Source: Silene conica (lineage: Eukaryota > Streptophyta > Magnoliopsida > Caryophyllales > Caryophyllaceae). Taken from it: a DNA stretch of 64,000 bases. Below the pieces are notes generated by a model that was not told the origin of the DNA, searched no databases, and worked only from the letters and a program-made list of their open reading frames with translations. The stretch spans positions 75,567,460-75,631,459 of the forward strand of contig CM055317.2 of the NCBI GenBank assembly GCA_029255685.2, read 5' to 3'. The position numbers and the translations under genes are program-made. Numbering within the stretch: the stretch's first letter is position 1; each line of letters begins with the position of its first letter. Positions 12,804-23,871 of the stretch are shown here, piece after piece.

Positions 12804-12840
12804 CTCCCCACACTTAAACTTGACATTGTCCCCCAATGTC
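12804..12840 (-). other. Purine box plus hairpin, module copy 3 (unit 1)
   Basis: The box CTCCCCACACTTA at 12804-12816 is followed after five bases by the hairpin GACATTG/CAATGTC with loop TCCCC at 12822-12840. The unit 2 copy has its box at 19406. Confidence 0.7.
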
Positions 12841-13066
12841 TAAGAACAAGGGAAGGCAAAAAAAAGCGGGTGGCTAAAGAATAATACCGTTTCAAGCACA
12901 ATCTTCGATCAATCACTTTGTGAAGTGATCTTTGAATCTTCTACTTCAATCCACCACCTTCTTGTTGGTTCTTGGAGTTCAACAAAAGTACCTACACACA
13001 TTAAAACAAAACAAAACAAAACACAAGCAAACAAAGAAATATATACACTCAAGCACATAAAACAAG

Positions 13067-13942
13067 TTAGTCATTTAAAAAGCCGGTTAACGATCTCATT
13101 AACTTGTCAAATAAACTTGACCAATCATCAAGGAAATGGTCATAGGCAATTACAAGCAACAAGCATGATCGATAACATACATGAAAGACAAGAAGATTCA
13201 TAGGCAATTTGTGAGAAAATGTGTGCACACCAAAAATGAAATCACCCCATGCCTTATCACTTTGATCTAAATGAACAAGAAGGGGATGAAGACTCTTAAA
13301 ACCATGCATAACACCATTTTCCATATCCATGTTTTCTCCAAGAATGGTGTTTGTGCCACCATTCACAAATTTCTCCATCAAACAATCAACAAGAGACAAA
13401 CTAAGCACCAAACCAACCTCATTTTTAGGATTATCATAATCCCTCTCAATCATGAACTCATAAGAAGGGGAAAAAGAGTTAAAGGGAAGGTAATCAAGGG
13501 AAGCAAGAGAGTCATCCTCAATTAAAAGGATAGTCATAGGCTCAAGGAATTTCTCAAAAGTGGGTTCTCCTAAAGAATCAACATCCACAACATCATCATC
13601 CCACTTCACCCCAAGGCTATCATCGAACATGTGTGCATTCTTTCTTTCCCAAGAATCAACGAAAGCATCACTTTTCTCCACTTTCTCTTCACCTCTCAAA
13701 GCATGCTCACTTCCACTACTAACCTCATCTACCATGTAGTCAAAAAGTGGATTTTCCCTCATTGTCACACCACTCAAATCCTCAAAACTGGGATTTTCAT
13801 AGGTTTTGGTCAAGGAAAAAGCAACTAACTCATCAATAACAATGGGAGGTGAGGTCTCACAGTCACTCTCTTCTTCAAATTCACACAAATCAACATCCTC
13901 AAAGTTCTCACTAAGAAGGCTATTTGCATCTTCCAACCACAT
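13067..13942 (-). CDS. Acidic second frame of the Gag region, unit 1 (291 aa)
   Basis: This open frame overlaps the end of the upstream Gag frame by 118 nt in a different register. It is rich in D, E and S and has no zinc knuckle, protease or RT motif. It may be the C-terminal part of an ancestral Gag, now separated by a frame change near 13942, or a lineage-specific extra protein. Both units keep it open. I do not recognise a domain. Confidence 0.5.
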   Translation of the reverse strand: MWLEDANSLLSENFEDVDLCEFEEESDCETSPPIVIDELVAFSLTKTYENPSFEDLSGVTMRENPLFDYMVDEVSSGSEHALRGEEKVEKSDAFVDSWERKNAHMFDDSLGVKWDDDVVDVDSLGEPTFEKFLEPMTILLIEDDSLASLDYLPFNSFSPSYEFMIERDYDNPKNEVGLVLSLSLVDCLMEKFVNGGTNTILGENMDMENGVMHGFKSLHPLLVHLDQSDKAWGDFIFGVHTFSHKLPMNLLVFHVCYRSCLLLVIAYDHFLDDWSSLFDKLMRSLTGFLND

Positions 13943-14862
13943 ACATCATCATCATCTATCACATTCATCTTCTTAAAGGGTGAGGATGCATAAGAAGAAA
14001 ATTTATCAAGATCAAGTTTCACATCACCACAAGAAGATGAAAATGCATGCATATCATTCACAATGTCATGGGAAAGGGGAACATGATGATCATGAGCATG
14101 AGATTGAACATAAGGCACATCCACACAAGAAGAGAAGTTCACATTTTCACTCATAGCATTAAACAAAGAATAATCATTACGTTTAACACTACTTTGTGGT
14201 CCTCTCTTAGATGTAGCCCAAATAGAATTACGATTCTCATCAACACGTGCCATGTTTTCAATCAAAGCTTTAGCATCACCAACACTCAACTTATCAAAAG
14301 CTCCTACCCCGGAAGATATGGTCACAAGGTTTTTAAGAGAATGAAGCAAACCATCAAAAAAAATAATCATGACTTGACAAGGGGAGAAACCATGATGGGG
14401 ACAAGCTCTCAACAAACCCCTAAACCTATCCCAAGTCTCACTCAAAGTCTCAAACTCACCTTGTCGGAAATTGTAGATTTGACGCTTCCTAAAGGTGGTT
14501 TTAGAAGAAGGGTAAAACTTGTTTAGAAAGGCTTGAGCTAAGTCATCCCAAGAGCTAAAAGTGCTAGAAGGGTGAGAGCGTAACCATCTCTTAGCTTCAC
14601 CCTTAAGACTAAAGGGAAAAAGCAAAAGTCTAATGGTTTGGTCGGATAGCCCCTCCTTCTTGACAAGGTCACAATTTGCCTCAAAAGTCTCTAAATGGCC
14701 AATTGCTTCATCACTCTCTAAACCACAAAAGACATCTTGCCTAATTAAGTCAATAAGACCTATATCAAATTCATAATCAACCTCCACAATCCCAATATTA
14801 ATAGGCCGGTTAATATGAGTAAGATTTGGTCTACAAAAATCACGTATGCAAGACATTGCCAA
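13825..14862 (-). CDS. Ty3/gypsy-type Gag, unit 1 (345 aa)
   Basis: Gag would form the particle in which the element RNA is packaged and copied. The region around residues 60-190 has the retrotransposon-Gag signature: LKGEAKRWLRSHP, then SWDDLAQAFLNKFYP, then KRQIYNFRQGEFETLSETW and RFRGLLRACPHHG. The protein starts 202 bases inside the internal region from LTR2 (element orientation), behind the tRNA-Asp primer site. After DDDDV the frame becomes basic and stops at 13825, while the 291-aa frame continues in another register. No CCHC knuckle is visible. Neighbouring sequence lacks every pol domain, so it would rely on an autonomous partner. Confidence 0.88.
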   Translation of the reverse strand: MAMSCIRDFCRPNLTHINRPINIGIVEVDYEFDIGLIDLIRQDVFCGLESDEAIGHLETFEANCDLVKKEGLSDQTIRLLLFPFSLKGEAKRWLRSHPSSTFSSWDDLAQAFLNKFYPSSKTTFRKRQIYNFRQGEFETLSETWDRFRGLLRACPHHGFSPCQVMIIFFDGLLHSLKNLVTISSGVGAFDKLSVGDAKALIENMARVDENRNSIWATSKRGPQSSVKRNDYSLFNAMSENVNFSSCVDVPYVQSHAHDHHVPLSHDIVNDMHAFSSSCGDVKLDLDKFSSYASSPFKKMNVIDDDDVCGWKMQIAFLVRTLRMLICVNLKKRVTVRPHLPLLLMS

Positions 14863-15042
14863 GTAAGCTCAAACAAGTGTTAAAACAAAAGAAAACAAAA
14901 TAGAAACACAACTCACAAAAAACAAGTAAGTATGCAACACTTAAGCAACTTGCCACAAGTTTCATGCAACAAGTATCAAGTAACAAGTAACAAAAGCATA
15001 GTCTAACAAATCCAAAACTAAACTAATATCAATCCGTTAACC

Positions 15043-15060
15043 TCCCCGGCAACGGCGCCA
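15043..15060 (-). promoter_or_regulatory. Primer binding site, tRNA-Asp (unit 1)
   Basis: On the plus strand these 18 bases (TCCCCGGCAACGGCGCCA) equal the 3' end of plant tRNA-Asp, so the minus-strand element RNA is complementary to that tRNA. Three bases separate it from LTR2, the 5' LTR of unit 1. Confidence 0.9.
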
Positions 15061-15063
15061 TTT

Positions 15064-16689
15064 TGATAGCGGGGTTTGTCGCCTTCCCCCGATCAAACAA
15101 TTTTATTTATAAAACTCAACTACTAACTAATGTAGTAGGGTAGTCGAGGTCGATCCACAGGGAGGTTAAGTTTGAGTACTAGTCTTGTCTTAGATTATGG
15201 GTTAGCTACGCGAATCAATGAAGATGGATTAACATTAAACTAATTAACTAAACTAAAAATGAATTAAACTAAGACTAATAAATTAAAGAAGCAAACAAGC
15301 AATAGAACAAAGATAAAAGCAATAAAGAAAGGCCTAGGGCGCGATTTCGACTTCCAACACATGTACATTACCACTTAACTCCTATAACAAGTTGTCAAGA
15401 GGAAAGGTTAATGGTGAGACGCCTCTAATTCGCTCATAGACTCCCTCTCAGGCTCACTATGAGACACTAGCTATGTCGACACAACTCCCTCCCGGGCTCA
15501 TGCATCAAACTCCTTTAGTCAAGGGTTAAAGCTTACCAAAATACGCCTATTTTGACTCCCCTTTCCCCAAGATTAAGGTTCTAAGTCCGCGCTATACCCC
15601 GGTCATCCCACTCCCTCTCCCGAGAGTCGCTTTCAAACCGAAAACTAAGGGCACCCCTCTCAAATCCTCCCTCTCGGGTTCAACTCAAGGCGGCAAACTA
15701 GTCCAAGTGGGGTGAACCAACTCCCAACCTAGCCAACTCTCGTCGACGGTCAAGGGTCAAGAGCCAATAACAATCCCAAATAAAACATAAACAAATCAAA
15801 TCCCTTAATTAACCCAATAAACTCCCCCTCGACACCAAGTCGGTGGAATTAAGTCGATAACTTACACATGTCGGAACCTAATCGCACCCTAGTGAAAATA
15901 CTACTCACTACTCATTACTAATCTAACATAAAACAAGTGACAACTATACTAAACATGATGCTAAGAACAATAATTGAAAACTAAAATATTAACTAATTAA
16001 AGATTAACATTATCAAAACAACAAGACATAATTAAAAACAATAAGAAAGAGTAAGGATGAGAAATTGATACCAATAAATGAGAGGGAATTGCATAAATAA
16101 TGTAGATTGTCTTACATACCCATAAGATTAAAACTTAACACTAATTAATCTACTCCTATACTAATTTTAAGAGAGGAAATTTGGGAGAAAATAAGACTAA
16201 AACCCTCAAAATAAAATCTGAAAGAATGGAATGTTTTTCGTGTTTTCCCCCTGCGTCTTGCCCAGCACTACTCCTCATTGAAGCTTCTCCGTCCTCACGT
16301 GAAGCCCACCAAATTTCCAGCTGCGTGCCAGCTTGCTTGCTTTGTGCCCACATGTGATTTGCTTGGCCCAACACACTACTCCCTCCTCCTTCTGTTTCTT
16401 TTGCTTTCATTTGCTCATGCAAATTATTTTCGAGCCCAGCCCAACAAACCAAAGATGATTTCTGAGACCCGTTTTGATCAACTTTATACTCGCATTTGGT
16501 ACCTATAAAATAAAAGAACGAAAGAAGTACCAATATACTCACAAATAATATGAAATAAAATTATTTAAAACTAATTGACTAATATATTATTTGACACTAA
16601 AATGAGTAAATTAAGCTAACTCGGTTTATTATTTTGACTAAATAAGAGATAAAATGCGGGTTAAAAATCGGTAAAATATGGTGTTATCA
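15064..16689 (-). repeat. LTR2 of the tandem array (shared)
   Basis: The middle LTR serves as 5' LTR for unit 1 and 3' LTR for unit 2. Its line-by-line text matches LTR1 at an offset of exactly 6600. Confidence 0.93.
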
Positions 16690-18997
16690 AATCTCCCCAC
16701 ACTTATCTCTTACTCGTCCTCGAGTAAGCTCAAGAATGATTAAAAAGTAAGATAAATAATACCGCTACTACCACAAGCAAATGCACGATATAAGCATTAC
16801 TTAACTTATTCAACTAATAATATCCGAATGAGTATTAGCGCACTCAACGCCCCTTCAACTCACGTAGTCGTGCTCATGCGGTAAAGCACAACTCGCAAGG
16901 CAAGTTGGGTCTTGCACAAAATTGGGATGCATCCAACACTTAAGCACAAGGTAGAAAAATGGATGCATCGATCAAAAAGAAATGTCACTTTCCTCATCTA
17001 AGTGGCGATCAATACCTAAGAGAGAATAATACAAGAACACACATTCCTTCACAAATATTGATTCGACAAGTGACTAGGGTTACAAGGATAGCTACAAATC
17101 ACCCCCTAAAATAGTGAGGGTCTAGGCTACTTTCACATGCATTTTCCTACTACTTTGTCAAAGGCGATCGGATGAAAATGGAAGGGAATCCCCAATATGC
17201 TTAGAAGTGAAAAATTAGACGGTCTAGACTCTTGTCAAGCAAGAGTCGTGGTTCGTTCCAAGTTCATCTAGAGGGGATGGCAAAAGTAAAAAGAATCTTG
17301 AAGTAAAATGCTCAACTCATTTTATAAAGGTTAGGAAAACTCGAAATTTTTACCTCTTATTACAATTTTTTTCTTTTCTCTTTTTTTTTTATTTGCTCTC
17401 AAATAGTTCGGATAGGGCTGTCCAACGCGTGCTAACACCCTTTGTTTTCGCCAATCGCTTATAAGGCAACCGGTTAAACTCTAAATGTTAGCTTGTCGGA
17501 GGACATCCACTCTGTCTTCGGGTAGGTCGATTTCACGACCAAGCGGGAAACCAAGGTATTGACATTCCCCCCAAAGCACATCGAAGTGTTAGCCTTCAAC
17601 CAAACTAAGAGACTTTAATCAAACACACATTTTTTAGAGGTTTCTTTCTCTTCTTCTTTTTTTTTTTTTTTAAATCAAGATTTCCAAAACCAAAATAAGT
17701 GAATTGAGCATAAAAAAAAAATCAAAAACTTCTTAGGATTTGTCATCCGACCTAGACTACCAAGGTCACCAAGATCACCTAATCGACACTCCTTAACAAA
17801 ATTGGGTTGAACAAGGTGACTCACATGCAAACCTTTGACTTAGTAGCGGAAAATGTCATGAAAGATACTAGAGGGGCACTAAATAGGGTGATTCAAAACT
17901 ATTCTAGGTAAACAAAGTTACAAGCCGAAAGAAAATTTGCATAGTCCTAGGTATTTTTGCCAAAATTCTCCCTTAGGGTTTTTTTTTTTTTTTCAAAAAC
18001 AAGATTAACTAAGAGAAACTATATGCCATAAAATGCAACTACATATTCACATGTTATAATGCATATGCCAAAATAAAACTAAATGCCTACTCTAAACTAA
18101 ATGCAAACATCCTACCAACACATAGGTACACGCAACCATATCCAAAACGGTTCCCCAAAGGAACACCCATCATCAAATAATCTCATCCTCCTCCATATAT
18201 AAATATGAAAAACAAAAAGGAAGGGATAAGAAGAAAGAGGAAGAACAATTTTACCAACTTCTTCTCTGATGCGTTCTTGTGCGCGACCTACGAACATGGT
18301 TAGGACAAACAAAAAACAAAATATATACAATGCAATATTTTTGGATTTTTTTAAATTTTATTTTAATTTTTGTATTTTCTAAAAAAATTCTCAAAATTCT
18401 CAAAAGAAAAACAAAATAAAAACATGAAAGAAATATATACAAGGTAGATATTTCCCCTCCCCACACTTAAATTCTCATCGTCCTCGATGAGACAAGTGCA
18501 AGGAAGAGAAATACAAAAAAAAGGAAAATATTTTTGGCATTTTTCGATTTTTTTGAAAATAAGAACATGTTTTTGAGATTTTTTGGGGGCCTCTCCTTTA
18601 TACTTATTTATAAACAAAGTATAAAGATGAGGCAAAAGAAAAGGAAAATAACTCAAAAAAAAAACAAAAACTAAGAGAAAGAAATAAACTAAGAAAAAGC
18701 TAACTAAAACTAAGACTAAAACGAAAACAAAGAAAACAAAAGAATTTTGGATTAATGAGGATTTTGGTGCAATTTGGATTTTCAAATAAGTAGCAAAGAG
18801 GATTTTCGCCTAAAGAATGACATTAGAGGGAACGAGGAACACAAAGGTGAAGACGGAATGTAAAAAGCTTGAGAAACAAGGGGAACAACGGGAAAAAGAA
18901 GTGTCGAAATTTTGAAGTAAAATGGAGGTTTTGGTGTTGTAGTTCACAAAATTAGAAAAAAAAAAGAGCAAAAAGTGAAAAAAGATTCTTTTCCTTT

Positions 18998-19032
<35 letters not shown>

Positions 19033-19668
19033 CTGTTTTTTTTTTTTTGTTTTTTTTTTTTTTATAAAAGTCGGGTGTATCTCAACCAAGTCGGGTGTAG
19101 TAACACCCCACTGCCTGAGTTACACCTAGCTTCAATTTCCCCTTGGGTGTATCTCTTCCAGTAGGGTGTAGCTACACCCCACTGCCTTGAGTTACACCCA
19201 AAACACCCATTTTCACCTCCAAAACTCTCCAAATTCAAGAAAATGCACCCAACTCCAATTTTTCGCCTTTTTCCGCCATTTTTCACATCCCGAAACTCCT
19301 CCTTTGCACCAAAAAAAACCTCAAAAACTCCCAAATCTTAAAATCAACACCTCCAACCTCAAAAATCCAAACAACAATTACTCCATCTAACCAACAACAA
19401 CAAACCTCCCCACACTTAAACTTGACATTGTCCCCCAATGTCTAAGAACAAGGGAAGGCAAAAAAAAGCGGGTGGCTAAAGAATAATACCGTTTCAAGCA
19501 CAATCTTCGATCAATCACTTTGTGAAGTGATCTTTGAATCTTCTACTTCAATCCACCACCTTCTTGTTGGTTCTTGGAGTTCAACAAAAGTACCTACACA
19601 CATTAAAACAAAACAAAACAAAACACAAGCAAACAAAGAAATATATACACTCAAGCACATAAAACAAG
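16690..19668 (-). other. Non-coding internal region of unit 2
   Basis: Near-identical copy of 10090-13066. Differences seen: one extra T in a run near 17980, a G-to-A change near 18799, and altered homopolymer lengths near 19000-19060. Purine boxes are at 16693, 18457 and 19406, each followed by the same hairpins as in unit 1. Confidence 0.8.
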
Positions 19669-20544
19669 TTAGTCATTTAAAAAGCCGGTTAACGATCTCA
19701 TTAACTTGTCAAATAAACTTGACCAATCATCAAGGAAATGGTCATAGGCAATTACAAGCAACAAGCATGATCGATAACATACATGAAAGACAAGAAGATT
19801 CATAGGCAATTTGTGAGAAAATGTGTGCACACCAAAAATGAAATCACCCCATGCCTTATCACTTTGATCTAAATGAACAAGAAGGGGATGAAGACTCTTA
19901 AAACCATGCATAACACCATTTTCCATATCCATGTTTTCTCCAAGAATGGTGTTTGTGCCACCATTCACAAATTTCTCCATCAAACAATCAACAAGAGACA
20001 AACTAAGCACCAAACCAACCTCATTTTTAGGATTATCATAATCCCTCTCAATCATGAACTCATAAGAAGGGGAAAAAGAGTTAAAGGGAAGGTAATCAAG
20101 GGAAGCAAGAGAGTCATCCTCAATTAAAAGGATAGTCATAGGCTCAAGGAATTTCTCAAAAGTGGGTTCTCCTAAAGAATCAACATCCACAACATCATCA
20201 TCCCACTTCACCCCAAGGCTATCATCGAACATGTGTGCATTCTTTCTTTCCCAAGAATCAACGAAAGCATCACTTTTCTCCACTTTCTCTTCACCTCTCA
20301 AAGCATGCTCACTTCCACTACTAACCTCATCTACCATGTAGTCAAAAAGTGGATTTTCCCTCATTGTCACACCACTCAAATCCTCAAAACTGGGATTTTC
20401 ATAGGTTTTGGTCAAGGAAAAAGCAACTAACTCATCAATAACAATGGGAGGTGAGGTCTCACAGTCACTCTCTTCTTCAAATTCACACAAATCAACATCC
20501 TCAAAGTTCTCACTAAGAAGGCTATTTGCATCTTCCAACCACAT
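19669..20544 (-). CDS. Acidic second frame of the Gag region, unit 2 (291 aa)
   Basis: Translation identical to the 13067-13942 frame of unit 1. It overlaps the Gag frame in the same way. No domain recognised. Confidence 0.5.
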   Translation of the reverse strand: MWLEDANSLLSENFEDVDLCEFEEESDCETSPPIVIDELVAFSLTKTYENPSFEDLSGVTMRENPLFDYMVDEVSSGSEHALRGEEKVEKSDAFVDSWERKNAHMFDDSLGVKWDDDVVDVDSLGEPTFEKFLEPMTILLIEDDSLASLDYLPFNSFSPSYEFMIERDYDNPKNEVGLVLSLSLVDCLMEKFVNGGTNTILGENMDMENGVMHGFKSLHPLLVHLDQSDKAWGDFIFGVHTFSHKLPMNLLVFHVCYRSCLLLVIAYDHFLDDWSSLFDKLMRSLTGFLND

Positions 20545-21464
20545 ACATCATCATCATCTATCACATTCATCTTCTTAAAGGGTGAGGATGCATAAGAAGA
20601 AAATTTATCAAGATCAAGTTTCACATCACCACAAGAAGATGAAAATGCATGCATATCATTCACAATGTCATGGGAAAGGGGAACATGATGATCATGAGCA
20701 TGAGATTGAACATAAGGCACATCCACACAAGAAGAGAAGTTCACATTTTCACTCATAGCATTAAACAAAGAATAATCATTACGTTTAACACTACTTTGTG
20801 GTCCTCTCTTAGATGTAGCCCAAATAGAATTACGATTCTCATCAACACGTGCCATGTTTTCAATCAAAGCTTTAGCATCACCAACACTCAACTTATCAAA
20901 AGCTCCTACCCCGGAAGATATGGTCACAAGGTTTTTAAGAGAATGAAGCAAACCATCAAAAAAAATAATCATGACTTGACAAGGGGAGAAACCATGATGG
21001 GGACAAGCTCTCAACAAACCCCTAAACCTATCCCAAGTCTCACTCAAAGTCTCAAACTCACCTTGTCGGAAATTGTAGATTTGACGCTTCCTAAAGGTGG
21101 TTTTAGAAGAAGGGTAAAACTTGTTTAGAAAGGCTTGAGCTAAGTCATCCCAAGAGCTAAAAGTGCTAGAAGGGTGAGAGCGTAACCATCTCTTAGCTTC
21201 ACCCTTAAGACTAAAGGGAAAAAGCAAAAGTCTAATGGTTTGGTCGGATAGCCCCTCCTTCTTGACAAGGTCACAATTTGCCTCAAAAGTCTCTAAATGG
21301 CCAATTGCTTCATCACTCTCTAAACCACAAAAGACATCTTGCCTAATTAAGTCAATAAGACCTATATCAAATTCATAATCAACCTCCACAATCCCAATAT
21401 TAATAGGCCGGTTAATATGAGTAAGATTTGGTCTACAAAAATCACGTATGCAAGACATTGCCAA
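20427..21464 (-). CDS. Ty3/gypsy-type Gag, unit 2 (345 aa)
   Basis: The protein is identical to the unit 1 Gag, including the SWDDLAQAFLNKFYP core and the basic tail after DDDDV. Identity between units means that both copies derive from one very recent event, or that one is an assembly duplicate. Confidence 0.88.
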   Translation of the reverse strand: MAMSCIRDFCRPNLTHINRPINIGIVEVDYEFDIGLIDLIRQDVFCGLESDEAIGHLETFEANCDLVKKEGLSDQTIRLLLFPFSLKGEAKRWLRSHPSSTFSSWDDLAQAFLNKFYPSSKTTFRKRQIYNFRQGEFETLSETWDRFRGLLRACPHHGFSPCQVMIIFFDGLLHSLKNLVTISSGVGAFDKLSVGDAKALIENMARVDENRNSIWATSKRGPQSSVKRNDYSLFNAMSENVNFSSCVDVPYVQSHAHDHHVPLSHDIVNDMHAFSSSCGDVKLDLDKFSSYASSPFKKMNVIDDDDVCGWKMQIAFLVRTLRMLICVNLKKRVTVRPHLPLLLMS

Positions 21465-21644
21465 GTAAGCTCAAACAAGTGTTAAAACAAAAGAAAACAA
21501 AATAGAAACACAACTCACAAAAAACAAGTAAGTATGCAACACTTAAGCAACTTGCCACAAGTTTCATGCAACAAGTATCAAGTAACAAGTAACAAAAGCA
21601 TAGTCTAACAAATCCAAAACTAAACTAATATCAATCCGTTAACC

Positions 21645-21662
21645 TCCCCGGCAACGGCGCCA
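21645..21662 (-). promoter_or_regulatory. Primer binding site, tRNA-Asp (unit 2)
   Basis: Same 18-base match to the tRNA-Asp 3' end as in unit 1, three bases left of LTR3. Confidence 0.9.
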
Positions 21663-21665
21663 TTT

Positions 21666-23291
21666 TGATAGCGGGGTTTGTCGCCTTCCCCCGATCAAAC
21701 AATTTTATTTATAAAACTCAACTACTAACTAATGTAGTAGGGTAGTCGAGGTCGATCCACAGGGAGGTTAAGTTTGAGTACTAGTCTTGTCTTAGATTAT
21801 GGGTTAGCTACGCGAATCAATGAAGATGGATTAACATTAAACTAATTAACTAAACTAAAAATGAATTAAACTAAGACTAATAAATTAAAGAAGCAAACAA
21901 GCAATAGAACAAAGATAAAAGCAATAAAGAAAGGCCTAGGGCGCGATTTCGACTTCCAACACATGTACATTACCACTTAACTCCTATAACAAGTTGTCAA
22001 GAGGAAAGGTTAATGGTGAGACGCCTCTAATTCGCTCATAGACTCCCTCTCAGGCTCACTATGAGACACTAGCTATGTCGACACAACTCCCTCCCGGGCT
22101 CATGCATCAAACTCCTTTAGTCAAGGGTTAAAGCTTACCAAAATACGCCTATTTTGACTCCCCTTTCCCCAAGATTAAGGTTCTAAGTCCGCGCTATACC
22201 CCGGTCATCCCACTCCCTCTCCCGAGAGTCGCTTTCAAACCGAAAACTAAGGGCACCCCTCTCAAATCCTCCCTCTCGGGTTCAACTCAAGGCGGCAAAC
22301 TAGTCCAAGTGGGGTGAACCAACTCCCAACCTAGCCAACTCTCGTCGACGGTCAAGGGTCAAGAGCCAATAACAATCCCAAATAAAACATAAACAAATCA
22401 AATCCCTTAATTAACCCAATAAACTCCCCCTCGACACCAAGTCGGTGGAATTAAGTCGATAACTTACACATGTCGGAACCTAATCGCACCCTAGTGAAAA
22501 TACTACTCACTACTCATTACTAATCTAACATAAAACAAGTGACAACTATACTAAACATGATGCTAAGAACAATAATTGAAAACTAAAATATTAACTAATT
22601 AAAGATTAACATTATCAAAACAACAAGACATAATTAAAAACAATAAGAAAGAGTAAGGATGAGAAATTGATACCAATAAATGAGAGGGAATTGCATAAAT
22701 AATGTAGATTGTCTTACATACCCATAAGATTAAAACTTAACACTAATTAATCTACTCCTATACTAATTTTAAGAGAGGAAATTTGGGAGAAAATAAGACT
22801 AAAACCCTCAAAATAAAATCTGAAAGAATGGAATGTTTTTCGTGTTTTCCCCCTGCGTCTTGCCCAGCACTACTCCTCATTGAAGCTTCTCCGTCCTCAC
22901 GTGAAGCCCACCAAATTTCCAGCTGCGTGCCAGCTTGCTTGCTTTGTGCCCACATGTGATTTGCTTGGCCCAACACACTACTCCCTCCTCCTTCTGTTTC
23001 TTTTGCTTTCATTTGCTCATGCAAATTATTTTCGAGCCCAGCCCAACAAACCAAAGATGATTTCTGAGACCCGTTTTGATCAACTTTATACTCGCATTTG
23101 GTACCTATAAAATAAAAGAACGAAAGAAGTACCAATATACTCACAAATAATATGAAATAAAATTATTTAAAACTAATTGACTAATATATTATTTGACACT
23201 AAAATGAGTAAATTAAGCTAACTCGGTTTATTATTTTGACTAAATAAGAGATAAAATGCGGGTTAAAAATCGGTAAAATATGGTGTTATCA
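21666..23291 (-). repeat. LTR3 of the tandem array
   Basis: The outer 5' LTR in element orientation, followed on the plus strand by the target duplication CAACC at 23292-23296. Confidence 0.93.
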
Positions 23292-23296
23292 CAACC

Positions 23297-23870
23297 TTTT
23301 GTGGATCACATTTTATTGCATATGAGACCATATGATTTATATGGTCCAAATTCATTCATACTTTTTTTCATAATCTTTGTGCCAAAATCAATAGATAATA
23401 ATTGATTGAAACGAAAATAGTATAAAAGAAAGACAAGTGACTATTTAATATGGTAGGTTTGGCAAGCTCTACATTATGTCAAAAACAATTTATTTTTACA
23501 TGTTAATAATGGATGATATATTTTCTTTTATATAAATTGACGGTCCCACAATATTAAATCGTCCAAAACTAAAAATTATTACTCCTAAAAGATAACATCA
23601 AAAAATCGTCACAAAGACATATAATATGGAATGCAAACACAAATTGTACTATTGTCATCACTATTAGAACACATTACAAGTCACGGCGAGGATGGTTTGA
23701 CCATCATTATATATATAAAAGAATCTTGTATTTATGCTTACGTGACACAATGTGGTGCAAGAATGAGGGTATTTAAACTCTCTCATTCAACCTCATATAT
23801 TATGTTTTCTTTTAGTCAATCATGCAAAACCGTGTTGGTCATCTTTCCACATCAGCGAACTAGAACAAAT
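23297..23870. other. AT-rich DNA, no gene seen
   Basis: No supported frame, RNA or repeat was recognised. The 91-aa plus frame at 23631-23906 has no recognisable domain. Confidence 0.5.
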
Positions 23871-23871
23871 A

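Larger units (their letters stand above)
10090..13066 (-). other. Non-coding internal region of unit 1
   Basis: About 3 kb between the Gag frames and LTR1, the place where pol would lie in an autonomous element. It holds no protease, RT or integrase motif. It does hold three purine-box and hairpin modules, a palindrome pair at 12491-12577, and long A/T homopolymers around 12391-12462. Small frames here are low-complexity F/L/K-rich translations. Confidence 0.8.
8464..23291 (-). mobile_element. Tandem Gag-only LTR retrotransposon: LTR-I-LTR-I-LTR
   Basis: Three 1626-bp LTRs at 8464-10089, 15064-16689 and 21666-23291 flank two internal regions of 4974 and 4976 bp. Each LTR starts TGATA and ends TATCA. 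The 5-bp target duplication CAACC occurs once on each side of the whole array (8459-8463 and 23292-23296). Orientation is minus: primer sites lie just left of LTR2 and LTR3, and a purine-rich tract lies just right of LTR1 and LTR2. Each internal region encodes a Ty3/gypsy-type Gag but no protease, RT, RNase H or integrase, so the element depends on enzymes supplied by others. The layout fits the non-autonomous TR-GAG class, and the tRNA-Asp primer site recalls the Athila lineage. The two units differ only by a few bases, mostly in homopolymers. Confidence 0.93.

Noticed and set aside
14047..14526. 159-aa plus-strand frame (and its copy at 20649-21128)
   Set aside because: Antisense shadow of the Gag frame.
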